A stretch of 64,000 bases of DNA. Source: JACXVD01 sp020446665. GTDB taxonomy: Bacteria > Pseudomonadota > Alphaproteobacteria > Sphingomonadales > Sphingomonadaceae. The notes beneath the pieces are model-generated. The model had not been told where the DNA came from. It searched no databases and worked only from the letters and a program-made list of their open reading frames with translations. Made by a program: the position numbers and the translations under genes. Shown piece by piece: positions 54,391 through 62,778 of the stretch (the first letter of the stretch is position 1; each line of letters starts with the position of its first letter). The stretch covers positions 1 to 64,000 of the forward strand of contig JAWKXQ010000014.1 in the NCBI GenBank assembly GCA_041396905.1, given 5' to 3'.

Positions 54391-55071
54391 AAACTCATCC
54401 CGCAGCCGGGCATTGAAGCTCTCGATGAACCCGTTCTGATAGGGCTTGCCAGGTGCGATGTAGTGCCACTCGACATTGCGCTCCTTGCTCCAGCGCAGGA
54501 TCGCCATACTGGTCAGTTCGGTGCCGTTATCGCTGACGATCGTATGGGGCCGCGCCATCCTCTCGAACACCGCTGCATCGAGCTCACGTCTGACCCTTGC
54601 GCCAGAGATCGACGTGTCGGCGATGAGGCGCACGCACTCCCGACTGTAGTCATCGACCACGGCAAAGATCCGGAACCTGCGCCCGCATGCGAAGGCATCG
54701 GACACGAAGTCGAGGCTCCAGCGCTGGTTCGGTCCCTGCGGGATCGTGATCGGCGCCCGTGTGCCCAGGGCCCGCTTGCGACCACCACGACGGCGCACCT
54801 GCAGCCGCTCCTCGCGATACAGCCGCCGGAACTTCTTGTGGTTCATTGCCCATCCTTCCCGGCACAGCAGCCAGTGGAGCCGCCTGTAGCCGAACCGTCG
54901 CCGCTGGCTCGCCAGTTCCCTGATACGTTCGCGCGCCTTCGCATCGTCTGGCCGACGACTGACGTATCGCACCATTGTCCGATCCACGCCCAGCACCGCG
55001 CAGGCACGACGCTGGCTCACCTCGAACACCTCCTGGAGATGAGCCACCGCCTGCCGCCTGGCACCGGGCAC
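54391..55071 (-). pseudogene. OrfB front part of IS3 element A
   Basis: Reverse strand from 55071 downwards: PGARRQAVAHLQEVFEVSQRRACAVLGVDRT (helix-turn-helix), then rve-domain blocks RWSLDFVSDAFACGRRFRIFAVVDDYSRECV (D), TIVSDNGTELTS (D), and YQNGFIESFNARLRDEF (E). The catalytic triad is complete. The C terminus is cut at 54391 by IS66; the start is cut at 55071 by the IS1111-type element, which separates it from OrfA at 56428. Confidence 0.88.
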
Positions 55072-56427
55072 TAGAACTAATGAGATGACCCGCCCTGTCC
55101 TTCCACGCACATTGAGCGGGCCAAGAAGGAGGTAAATATGAGCATACGCAACCAACCAAGAGATGCAGCCGTCTTCGGCATCGACATTGGCAAAACAGTC
55201 TTTCACGTTGTCGGCCTCGATGCGGCCCATGCACCGATCCAGAAGGCGACATTCAGGCGGGAGACGTTGCTGCAGTTTTTCGAACGCGCGTCGCCGGTTC
55301 TGGTCGGGATGGAAGCATGCCCCGGTTCGCAGTGGCTGGCGCGCAAGCTGCTAGGGATGGGGCACACAGTTAGGATCGTGCCGGCACAATTCGTGAAGCC
55401 CTTCGTAAAGTCGAACAAGAACGACATCATCGACGCGGAAGCCATTGCGGAAGCCGTCACTAGGCCGACGATGCGCTTCGTAGAGATAAGGACACCGGAG
55501 CAGATCGACCTGCAAGCACTCCACCGGGTGCGAGACCGGATGATCGCCCATCGAACGAGGCTGATCAGCCAGATGCGCGCCTTCTGTCTCGAGTATGGTA
55601 TCGCGATCCATCAGGGCGCAGGCAAGTTCAAGGCCGAGATACCGCGCGTGCTTGCGGATGAGACCAACGAGCTCACCCCTTCGATGCGCCGGATCCTGAC
55701 GGAGGTTCACGGCGAGATGATGGAACTCGAACAGCGCATCACAGCCATGAACCACGAGATCGAAGCCATCGCCGCGCGCAGCGATACCGCACGGCGCCTG
55801 ATGACGGTGCCGGGCATCGGACCGCTGGCCTCGACCGCTCTGCTGGCGGCGGCAGGGTCGGGACGTCAGTTCCGCAAGGCACGTGATCTCGCTGCCTGGC
55901 TCGGTCTAGTGCCGCGCGAACACTCGACCGGCGGGAAGACCAAGCTGCTTGGCATCAGCAAGCGCGGCAATAAATACCTGCGAAGGATGATCGTCCATGG
56001 TGCTCGATCCTGTGTTACACATCTCGATAGAAGCAGGGACCGCTTGGGCCCATGGCTCGACGGGCTTGAGAGCAGGATGCACAAGAACAAGGTCACGGTC
56101 GCCCTGGCTGCCAAGATCGCTCGCGTTGTCTGGGTGATTCTGACCAAGCCGGGCGCCACCTACGAGCGGCGCGTTCCAGCGTTCGGCTGAACGGCGCCGC
56201 CACCAACTGCGAGGTTCGTAAGAGTGATGACGAGACAGTGGACCAGCGCATCGTAAGCCCCGTCAAAAAAGCGGGCAGAAAGCCCGAAGCATTTATCTGG
56301 GAACGAGGCGCGCGGATCTCATCAAGGCCTGGCCGCAACAGCGGCCCACTCGCGAGAGGCCGGATACATTTGTGCAGACTGGCACCGTCAACACCAATCG
56401 ACCCTTGCATGGACAGGGCGGGTCATA
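55072..56427 (+). mobile_element. IS1111-type IS110-family element
   Basis: 1356 bp inserted between OrfA and OrfB of IS3 element A; joining the flanks restores the CTGGCAAAAAATG / GTGCCCGGT sequence. Subterminal inverted repeats GACCCGCCCTGTCC (55087-55100) and GGACAGGGCGGGTC (56411-56424) are typical of the IS1111 group of IS110 elements, as is the lack of an obvious target duplication. Confidence 0.88.
55138..56190 (+). CDS. IS110-family (IS1111 group) transposase
   Basis: 350 residues, intact. The N-terminal DEDD (RuvC-like) domain has FGIDIGKTVFHVVGLD, VGMEACPGSQWLARKL and KNDIIDAEAIAEAV. The C-terminal Tnp_20 domain has LMTVPGIGPLASTALLAAAGSG (helix-hairpin-helix-like) and the conserved REHSTGGKTKLLGISKRGNKYLRRM with the catalytic Ser. 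It is a complete, potentially active transposase and probably the most recent arrival in this stack. Confidence 0.95.
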   Translation: MSIRNQPRDAAVFGIDIGKTVFHVVGLDAAHAPIQKATFRRETLLQFFERASPVLVGMEACPGSQWLARKLLGMGHTVRIVPAQFVKPFVKSNKNDIIDAEAIAEAVTRPTMRFVEIRTPEQIDLQALHRVRDRMIAHRTRLISQMRAFCLEYGIAIHQGAGKFKAEIPRVLADETNELTPSMRRILTEVHGEMMELEQRITAMNHEIEAIAARSDTARRLMTVPGIGPLASTALLAAAGSGRQFRKARDLAAWLGLVPREHSTGGKTKLLGISKRGNKYLRRMIVHGARSCVTHLDRSRDRLGPWLDGLESRMHKNKVTVALAAKIARVVWVILTKPGATYERRVPAFG

Positions 56428-56689
56428 CATTTTTTGCCAGAAGATCCTTCAGCGCAGCTTGGTCCAGCATCGCATCGGCCAGAAGCCGTTTGAGCTTCGC
56501 GTTCTCCTGCTCCAGCTGGCGCAGCCGCCGGGCGTCCGACACCTCCAGCCCGCCATACTTCGACTTCCACTTGTAGAAGGTCGCCGAGCTGATCCCGTGA
56601 CGGCGGCAAACATCCGCCGTCGCCATCCCCGCTTCCTGCTCCTTCAAAACAGCGATGATCTGCTCCTCGCTGAACCTGCTCCGCTTCAT
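56423..56689 (-). CDS. OrfA of IS3 element A
   Basis: 88 residues: MKRSRFSEEQIIAVLKEQEAGMATADVCRRHGISSATFYKWKSKYGG is the helix-turn-helix of IS3-family OrfA, and VSDARRLRQLEQENAKLKRLLADAMLDQAALKDLL is the leucine-zipper part. The last codons and stop come from the IS1111-type insert. An AAAAAAT slippery run at the OrfA end suits a -1 frameshift into OrfB, now separated. Upstream reverse sequence ends at the terminal repeat at 56749. Confidence 0.9.
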   Translation of the reverse strand: MKRSRFSEEQIIAVLKEQEAGMATADVCRRHGISSATFYKWKSKYGGLEVSDARRLRQLEQENAKLKRLLADAMLDQAALKDLLAKNV

Positions 56690-56749
56690 TCGTCCGTCTC
56701 CTTGTCAGGGCCGGACTCTACTTATCACTGGAGGAAATCTAGGGGCTCA

Positions 56750-56885
56750 GACCAACGAAGCCTTCTGCGCGTCCGTGAACTTCGATGGCTTCGTGCCGTA
56801 ACTCCTCGCCCAGCCAAGGATACTTACGGCGGAAAACTCCAACCGAGAATGGTCCAAAATTCGTGTGGCAGAGTACCTTCCAGCG
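56750..56885 (-). other. Short IS3 OrfA-like scrap and flank
   Basis: The reverse strand reads ARSYGTKPSKFTDAQKAS, similar to the beginning of another IS3-family OrfA (K-x-S-K-F-T-D-A-Q-K-A), cut by the terminal repeat at 56749. The rest up to the flippase stop at 56886 shows nothing. Low confidence. Confidence 0.35.
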
Positions 56886-58141
56886 TCAGCCGAGCTGATT
56901 TTTCAGCTTGCGTTGACCGCGTCTGACGTGAACTAGCATCACACTCAGCGCCGCGTATTCGCCAACGCACCAGCCGATAGCTATCGCTAAAAGCTGCGGA
57001 ATGTCGGCAACCAGAAATGCGGCTGTTGGCAGCAATGGTTCCGGCGAACATCTGGCAAAGCATGACCATGTGACAATATAGATGAGCCCGATGCCTTGGC
57101 AGCGCGGGAGTGAGGATCTGTCCAGCAACAATTGCGAATATTGCGGAACAATAGTATTTGTGTGGCATGCGTAGCGCCACCAAATTGCGCACCAAAAACC
57201 AGCGCGCGACTACAGAAGAAACTAGGGGCGAGGCTAGCAAGGCCAGTCGCGCACGCGGCACCAAGGAGTTAACCCATTGCGGGCGACCCGCAAAATCCGG
57301 GCCAATCGAGCGATTTGCTCCAGCGGTTGAACAAAAACCGGCGCAACGAGGCAAGACCAATACATTAGGCAATGTAACCACCATTGATGCAACGTTAAAA
57401 AGGCCGACCTCCTGCAAGCCGTTGCCCCAGCGCGCAAGCATGCTGTTCGTTAAGAACGGTTGAACCCCAAACAACCCCGCCTGAAGTAGAACATGTGTCG
57501 ATTGAACGCGCAGCGTGCGCCAATTGATACTATTGCCTCCCGTATGCTCTGCAGTTGAAAGAAAACGACGTAGATAGACGATGATAACCGCCATGCTAAG
57601 CGCCCCAGAAACGGCATAGCCGATTTCAAAAACAAAAGTGGTATGTCCTAGTAGCACGACGGTGACGGCACCAAGAATAAACCACTGCATCACCGACAGC
57701 GCTGAGAACGCCGGTCCGTCAGTAAAGGTGAGCAACAGTCCACGAAGCAGAGCGAACTGCGTTAACCATGCGCTGGCGAGGCCGATCGCAATTGCTTGGA
57801 CGACTAATTGGCCATTGTAAGCGCCAACTTCTGCAACACCCAGAAAGTAAAGGCTAACGAGCGGCAAAACCAACATCAACGCCAGCCCATAGCGCATCAC
57901 ATTCCGATAAATTGCTTCATGGCCGCCTAGTTGACGATCCACATGAAAACGATTGCTGGAGGCAGGCCAAGGGAAAAAAAGCCACCTGCAGGTCGGTCAT
58001 ACTCTTGACCAGCGCGAAACGGCCTTGGCTTTCGGGACCTCCCCATCTTGCCACGACAACCGTAACAAAGAGCATCATGGCCACCCCCATCGCCTGAATA
58101 GCGAAAGTCTGGCCTAGCAGTTTGCGCATGTCAGTCGCCAC
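56886..58141 (-). pseudogene. Polysaccharide flippase-like membrane protein (Wzx type), frameshifted
   Basis: Starts MATDMRKLLGQTFAIQAMGVAMML (58141; the inner ATG 58129 also possible) with VVVARWGGPESQGRFALVKSM, the typical first helices of MATE-like polysaccharide exporters. A frameshift near 57975 leads to HEAIYRNVMRYGLALMLVLPLVSLY and several further helices; two more breaks occur past 57430 and 57150, before the end RGQRKLKNQLG. Length fits a Wzx family protein of about 420 residues. GC content is lower than in the core. Confidence 0.65.
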
Positions 58142-58691
58142 GTCGGCTGTGAATTAACTTGGCAGGTGCGCCCGCATAGATTGCTCCAGAAACTATTTTT
58201 TGGCGACTACCGAATTGGCACCGATGACAGTGTCTGCGCCGACAATTGCACTGCTAAAATTGCGCAGCCGCGCCCAATCCATACGTTTTGCCCAATTGAA
58301 ATTGGTGCTGGCACCATGGGTTGATCAACCGTGTTGCGCATAAAATCGTTAATGTCGTGATTGGCGTCTCGAATGGAGCAATATTCGCCGATTAGGCAAT
58401 TGTCGCCAATAGTAACGCGCTCACACACGCTGATGAATAGTCCCTCGGTCAGCGTTAGATTGTCACCGAGAGTCAGGGTCGAACCGGGAAGGCAGTCAAT
58501 TGTCGTGTTTCGCCTGATATAAATATCATGTCCAATATTCCACCCCTTGTGCAAGCCTTGGCGCCACGAAAGCCCGCTTCTACGCGGTAACCTGGTCCAC
58601 ATCGACCTCCAGCCAATCTAATCATACCGCGCAAAATAAGTCCGCGTGTACGATAGGCTAGCTTAGGAAGCTTGGAGAAAAGCCGGAACAT
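58131..58691 (-). pseudogene. Hexapeptide-repeat acyltransferase, frameshifted
   Basis: Start MFRLFSKLPKLAYRTRGLILRGMIRLAGGR at 58691, frame break near 58560, then GHDIYIRRNTTIDCLPGSTLTLGDNLTL, GDNCLIGEYCSIRDANHDI and ISIGQNVWIGRGCAIL. A second break near 58240 precedes SGAIYAGAPAKLIHSRRGD. The left-handed beta-helix pattern and the H-D motif (DANHDI) fit WcaF/NodL-type acetyltransferases. It probably acetylates a surface sugar. The stop overlaps the flippase start. Confidence 0.75.
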
Positions 58692-58702
58692 CTGGCTGAC
58701 GA

Positions 58703-59293
58703 TTACCCCACCCGAACGAGTGTGCCGTCGCTCTCGGCATAGCGGCTACCGTCGCGCGGACAGGTCAGATCAGCACCCAGCCGTTCCCCCGCTTCGCTCA
58801 CCCAGCCGACACGACGAGCTGGATTTCCTACGACTAGAGCATAGTTGGGCACATCCTTTGTCACAACTGCGCCGGCGCCAACCATGGCATAGGCTCCAAC
58901 ATTGTGCCCGCAAACGATAGTGCAGTTTGCACCCAGCGTGGCACCCTTACCTATGTGAGTATCCAGAAACTCGTCGCGCCTATCGATTTGCGCCCGGGGG
59001 TTCAGAACGTTGGTAAATACCATCGACGGGCCGCAAAACACCTCATCCTCCAGTGTCACGCCCTTGTAAATGGCAACATTGTTCTGGATCTTGCACCCGT
59101 TGCCTACGCGTACGTCCGGCCCCAGCATTGCGTTCTGTCCAATTGAGCAATTCTGCCCGACCTGTGTATTGCCCAAAATATGCGCGAAGTGCCAGATTTT
59201 GGTGCCCGCACCGATCTCCACACCAGAATCAACAACCGCAGTCTCATGGACCATCACGCCATTGGCACGAGCGAGTTCAACACTATCACACAT
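58703..59293 (-). CDS. WbpD/WlbB-like N-acetyltransferase for a UDP-amino-uronic acid
   Basis: 196 residues from the ATG at 59293 (MCDSVELARANG), which overlaps the previous stop by eight bases; the inner ATG at 59254 (MVHETAVVDSG) is an alternative closer to family starts. A left-handed beta-helix with IGAGTKIWHFAHILGNTQVGQNCSIGQ, NNVAIYKGVTLEDEVFCGPSMVFTNV and GANCTIVCGHNVG is diagnostic of UDP-2-acetamido-3-amino-glucuronate acetyltransferases. It follows the WbpB-like gene, giving the usual pair. Confidence 0.87.
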   Translation of the reverse strand: MCDSVELARANGVMVHETAVVDSGVEIGAGTKIWHFAHILGNTQVGQNCSIGQNAMLGPDVRVGNGCKIQNNVAIYKGVTLEDEVFCGPSMVFTNVLNPRAQIDRRDEFLDTHIGKGATLGANCTIVCGHNVGAYAMVGAGAVVTKDVPNYALVVGNPARRVGWVSEAGERLGADLTCPRDGSRYAESDGTLVRVG

Positions 59294-60263
59294 GCACCCA
59301 TGCTCCGTCCTGCTCAAGAGAACCCTGCGCCGCCTGCAGTACGCGCAGCACGCGAAGCGCCTCTGCGCCGTGTGTAACCGGATCACGGCGTTTTTCAATA
59401 CAGTCAATGAAATGCTGCATTTCAAGTTTCAGCGGCTCGCCCGGCGTCACCTCCAGAAAGCGCTCCTCGCCGCGCACTAGATTGGAAGGAGAGCGGGTGC
59501 GATCCACTGAATAGTCACAGAGAAAGAGCTTTTCCGGCCAGGCGCGTGTGTCATCAAACACTGCCATAGAATGTTCTCCAACCACAGTGAGACTCTGTAT
59601 CTTGCGCGGGTGGCACCAGCTGGAACGGACCTCTGCCACTAGCCCACCGGAAAAATCTACATGCACCGAGGTCACATCTTCCAGCGTGTCCGAAAGAAAA
59701 TGTGCGCCAATTGCGCGGGCACGCACAGGCATGGAGTTCGCCAGCGCGCAAATCATGGACAGATCATGAGGCGCAAAACTCCACAGCACATTTTCCTCTT
59801 CACGTAGTCGACCTAAACTCATTCGGTTGGAGATAATATGGCGGAGCGGCCCAAACGCTCCGTCACGCACAAGCTCTAACAGGCGGCGGAAAGCTGGATG
59901 GTAATGAAGGATGTGCCCGACCATTAGCACCCGGCGCGCAGCCCGTGCAGTCCGGACCATTTCCTCGCCTTCCGAAATTGTCAACGCGATGGGTTTTTCA
60001 ACATACACATCTTTACCCGCATTGAGGGCGCGCATGGCAAGCGCATAGTGCGTTTCAGCAGGCGTCGCGATGGCGATACCAACAATCGCTGGATCGTTCA
60101 GCGCTACCTCTGGATTTGCTACGTGGTTGACATTAAGTTGCGCTGCTATTGTCGCAGCCTTCGCGTCTGGATCGACAATGGTGTGCAGCGCAGAAATCTC
60201 TGACAAGTTTCGCGCTAAATTTTTTCCCCAACCACCGCAACCCAGAAGGGCAATTTTTGTCAC
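59286..60263 (-). CDS. WbpB/WlbA-like Gfo/Idh/MocA oxidoreductase
   Basis: 325 residues from a GTG at 60263 (VTKIALLGCGGWGKNLARNL), where the Rossmann motif G-x-G-x-x-G is complete. EKPIALT is the classic Gfo/Idh/MocA lysine motif (about residue 95), followed by VGHILHYHPAF and VLWSFAPHDLSMI (H-x-x-D type catalytic region). Homologues oxidise UDP-GlcNAcA at C3 in di-acetamido-uronic acid synthesis. Upstream open codons lack family similarity. Directly followed by the WbpD-like gene. Confidence 0.88.
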   Translation of the reverse strand: MTKIALLGCGGWGKNLARNLSEISALHTIVDPDAKAATIAAQLNVNHVANPEVALNDPAIVGIAIATPAETHYALAMRALNAGKDVYVEKPIALTISEGEEMVRTARAARRVLMVGHILHYHPAFRRLLELVRDGAFGPLRHIISNRMSLGRLREEENVLWSFAPHDLSMICALANSMPVRARAIGAHFLSDTLEDVTSVHVDFSGGLVAEVRSSWCHPRKIQSLTVVGEHSMAVFDDTRAWPEKLFLCDYSVDRTRSPSNLVRGEERFLEVTPGEPLKLEMQHFIDCIEKRRDPVTHGAEALRVLRVLQAAQGSLEQDGAWVHV

Positions 60264-60902
60264 TGTGAAGATCTCCCGCGCTACCAATTCAACCAAGCTT
60301 ACACCTGCAAAAAGGGTCGCGCAATGCCTGCCTACGCCTCGTGCAAATATCACTTAACAGGAAACTTGCAGCGCACCGCCAATGCAGCAACTCAAAGACG
60401 ATTACACGCCAAGTATCACATTACTATCGCGAACAGCTTTCGAACCTTCATTACTTTGAAACGACCAGTCCAGAATCAGATCGCAATGATTTCGGGAACA
60501 GCGATCACTGCGCGCAAACCAAATTTTTAGTCTATTTAAGCGCCAGAATTCGAACGACCAATTGATTATCACTAATGTTCGCAATAGAGCGCCCAAAATT
60601 CCCTAGTTTCTCAAATATGTGTAGTGATAAATTTTGTCAATCAGCAATGCACTGCTACCCAGCGCGGACCACTTGGGTTTGGAGTTTCCCGCTTCTCTGA
60701 GTCGCTACCCGCGTCTGGAACACCTTGTTGGTCGCCTTCCAGCGTTTCGACCTCAGGACGGGCAATATGTCACTGATCCGAACATCAGCGATATCTGTGG
60801 TTGGTTGCCGATCGCGCTGTGTGGCGTGCCTCGTTGTAGATCCTATGCTTCTCTCCGCGTCCAGCAGATTATCGTGCGCGGGTAACAGTGCAAAGAGCAA
60901 CA
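60264..60902. other. AT-rich intergenic region, no supported gene
   Basis: About 640 bp, noticeably more AT-rich than the rest. Only short frames, without motifs. It likely contains the promoter of the WbpB/WbpD operon near 60264-60400. Near 60650-60900 the GC content rises toward IS-related sequence. Confidence 0.55.
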
Positions 60903-60904
60903 GC

Positions 60905-61185
60905 ATGACCGAACAGGCATCGAAGACGAGAACGCAAGATTGTTACGTGGCGTTCGAGCTCAGCCGAAGAACTTGGCTCGTCGGCGCGATCTTGCCCGAT
61001 AGCCCGAAGGTGCGGACAATGGCGGTGCCCGAGGGCGATACTTCCACATTGCTGGCCAGCATCGAGCAGCTGAGAGTGAGAGCCATGCAGGCTTGCGATT
61101 GCGATGCAAATTTGCGCGACTGTTTCGGAGGCTGGCTATGATGGCTTCGATCGCCCGTTTCCTGACGAATCAAAGGCTAAATACG
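60905..61185 (+). pseudogene. IS110-family transposase N-terminal remnant
   Basis: MTEQASKTRTQDCYVAFELSRRTWLVGAI, PEGDTSTLLASIEQLRVRAM and, after a frame break near 61130, AGYDGFDRPF: the start of an IS110 DEDD domain (F-E-L-S in place of F-D-V-S), followed by loss of the rest. Unrelated in detail to the IS1111-type transposase at 55138. It is cut just before the IS3 end at 61188. Confidence 0.7.
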
Positions 61186-61223
61186 ACTGAACCGCCTCGG
61201 GATTGCCGACCAGTTTCATCAAA

Positions 61224-61760
61224 TTATGCGGCCATGGGCGTGTCGTCCAGCATGGCGTAGTATCGTCTCTCGGCTTCGGCAGGCGGGATATTGCCGATGG
61301 GCGCTGGTGTATGGCGGTTGATGAACCAGTCCACCCATTCGAGCGTGGCGTATTCCACGGCTTCAAATGATCGCCATGGCCCCCGCCGGTGGATGACCTC
61401 TGCCTTGTAAAGGCCGTTGATCGTTTCGGCCAAAGCACTGTCGTAGTTGTCGCCAACGCTCCCGACCGACGGTTCGATGCCGGCTTCGGCAAGGCGCTCG
61501 GTATACTTGATCGACACGTATTGGCTGCCGCGGTCACTGTGGTGGATCAGTCCGCCGCGATGGGCAGGTCGCCGGTCGCGGGATCGCCTGCTCGAGGGCA
61601 TCGAGCACGAAGCCGGCATGTGCCGTCCTGCTCACCCGCCAGCCCACGATATAGCGGGCGTAGACGTCGATCACGAAGGCCACATAGACGAACCCGGCCC
61701 ATGTCGCGACGTAGGTGAAGTCCGAGACCCACAGCATGTTCGGCGCCGGTGCATGGAACT
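61224..61760 (-). pseudogene. IS3 OrfB C-terminal remnant of element C
   Basis: Reverse strand: SRQFHAPAPNMLWVSDFTYVATWAGFVYVAFVIDVYARYIVGW (first Asp), VSRTAHAGFVLDALEQAI, then after a frameshift near 61565 LIHHSDRGSQYVSIKY (second Asp), AEAGIEPSVGSVGDNYDSALAETINGLYKAEV (Glu) and the end RYYAMLDDTPMAA. The catalytic residues remain, but the 5' half is missing. Confidence 0.88.
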
Positions 61761-62364
61761 GGCGGCTACGCTGCTCTTGCCCGCCGTCGTAGCGAGGTGA
61801 CCCTCGCGTTCTGCTGGGCGCATGTGCGGCAGCCTCTGCGAACTGACCGATAGCTTGCCGGTCGCTACCGCAGTATTGCGGCGCATCGCGCAGCTCTACG
61901 CCGTCGAAGACGAACTGCGAGGTTTGTCGGCACCGCAACGCTGGGTAGACCGTTAGCCATGCGCGAAGCAGGCCCATCGTGGACGATCTCCACCAGTATC
62001 TTGACGCCCGTGCCCGGCAGGTCAGCACCAAGAGCAGGCTTGGTGAAGATCCGCCATGCGCTCACCCGCTGGGATGGCCTAATCCGGTTCCTCGATGATG
62101 GCCGCATCGATCTCGACAACAACACCGTCGAACGCTCGATCAGACCCTTGGCCCTCAATCGCAAGAACGCCCTGTTCGCAGGCTCCGACGAAGGCGGCGA
62201 CAACTGGGCGGTGATCGCCACACTCATCGAGAACTGCAAGCTATTCGGCATCAACCCGAACACATGGCTGACCGCCACGCTCACCAGCCTCGCAAACGGT
62301 CACCTCGCCAATCGCATCTGCGAACTCATGCCCTGGACCGACGTGGGCTGAAAACACCGCTTAC
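61761..62364 (+). pseudogene. IS66 TnpC C-terminal fragment, second copy
   Basis: Closely similar to 52500-54390 of the first IS66 minus the IS3 insert: LARRRSEVTLAFCWAHVR (frameshifted), the region LTRWDGLIRFLDDGRIDLDNNTVERSIRPLAL intact across the site where IS3 element B is inserted in the first copy, then ALFAGSDEGGDNWAVIATLIENCKL and MPWTDVG. It ends at CGCTTAC. The first two thirds of IS66 are absent. Confidence 0.9.
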
Positions 62365-62604
62365 GGTTCTCGCGCTCCAAGGCCTTGAGCTTGTCTGCAA
62401 CCTCGACAGGAACGCCAGCACGCTTGCCGCCGTTCACCTCGCCTTCTTCACCCACTCCAGCAACGTGTGCCCTGAGCAACCAATCATGGCAGCAATCGAG
62501 GTGATCGCTGCCCAGCGGGATGGATGCTCGCTCTCTTGGTCCAGAACCAGGCGGGCTGCCCGCTCGCGTACTTCCGGTGCAAACTTGTTCGTCTTCTTGC
62601 TCAT
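62365..62604 (-). pseudogene. IS3 OrfA remnant of element C
   Basis: Starts MSKKTNKFAPEVRERAARLVLDQESEHPSRWAAITSIAAMIG, the helix-turn-helix OrfA of the IS51/ISRj-like IS3 group, then TLLEWVKKA and, after a stop or frame break, KRAGVPVEVADKLKALEREN up to the IS66 junction at 62365. A GAGAGGAAGGG ribosome-binding site precedes the ATG. Confidence 0.88.
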
Positions 62605-62778
62605 CGTAGACCCTTCCTCTCAGGAGTTAGGGCCTCCGCCAATCCCGGGGCGGTTCATCCGTAACCATCCCCAGCCCGCGCAACAACTGGCTCCCTATGA
62701 TTCACCGGAATCACCGCGGATGAATCCATGAGGCAATACCCATCAACAAAAATTTGCCAAAGGCGTGCTAGTGGCTAT

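Larger units (their letters stand above)
50322..56749. mobile_element. IS3-family element A, outer shell of a nested IS stack
   Basis: Ends are related inverted repeats: TGAGCCCGAAGTTTCTACC at 50322 and, on the reverse strand, TGAGCCCCTAGATTTCC from 56749. The left piece (50322-50643, reverse) holds the OrfB tail (SLAHVRQELEAWRHDYNHFRPHSSLGN), and the right pieces hold the OrfB front (54391-55071) and OrfA (56428-56689). An IS66 and an IS1111-type element interrupt it. OrfB left and right parts share roughly 55 bp, so the halves may come from two related copies. No clean target duplication. Confidence 0.7.
61188..62657 (-). mobile_element. IS3-family element C, interrupted by an IS66 fragment
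   Basis: Inverted ends TGAACCGCC-Y-CGGGATTG at 61188 (plus strand) and from 62657 (reverse strand) define the element. OrfA (62604 to 62365) and the OrfB C-terminal half (61760 to 61224) remain, with the middle replaced by a 604-bp fragment of IS66 (61761-62364). The element cannot move by itself. No matching target duplication is visible. Confidence 0.85.
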
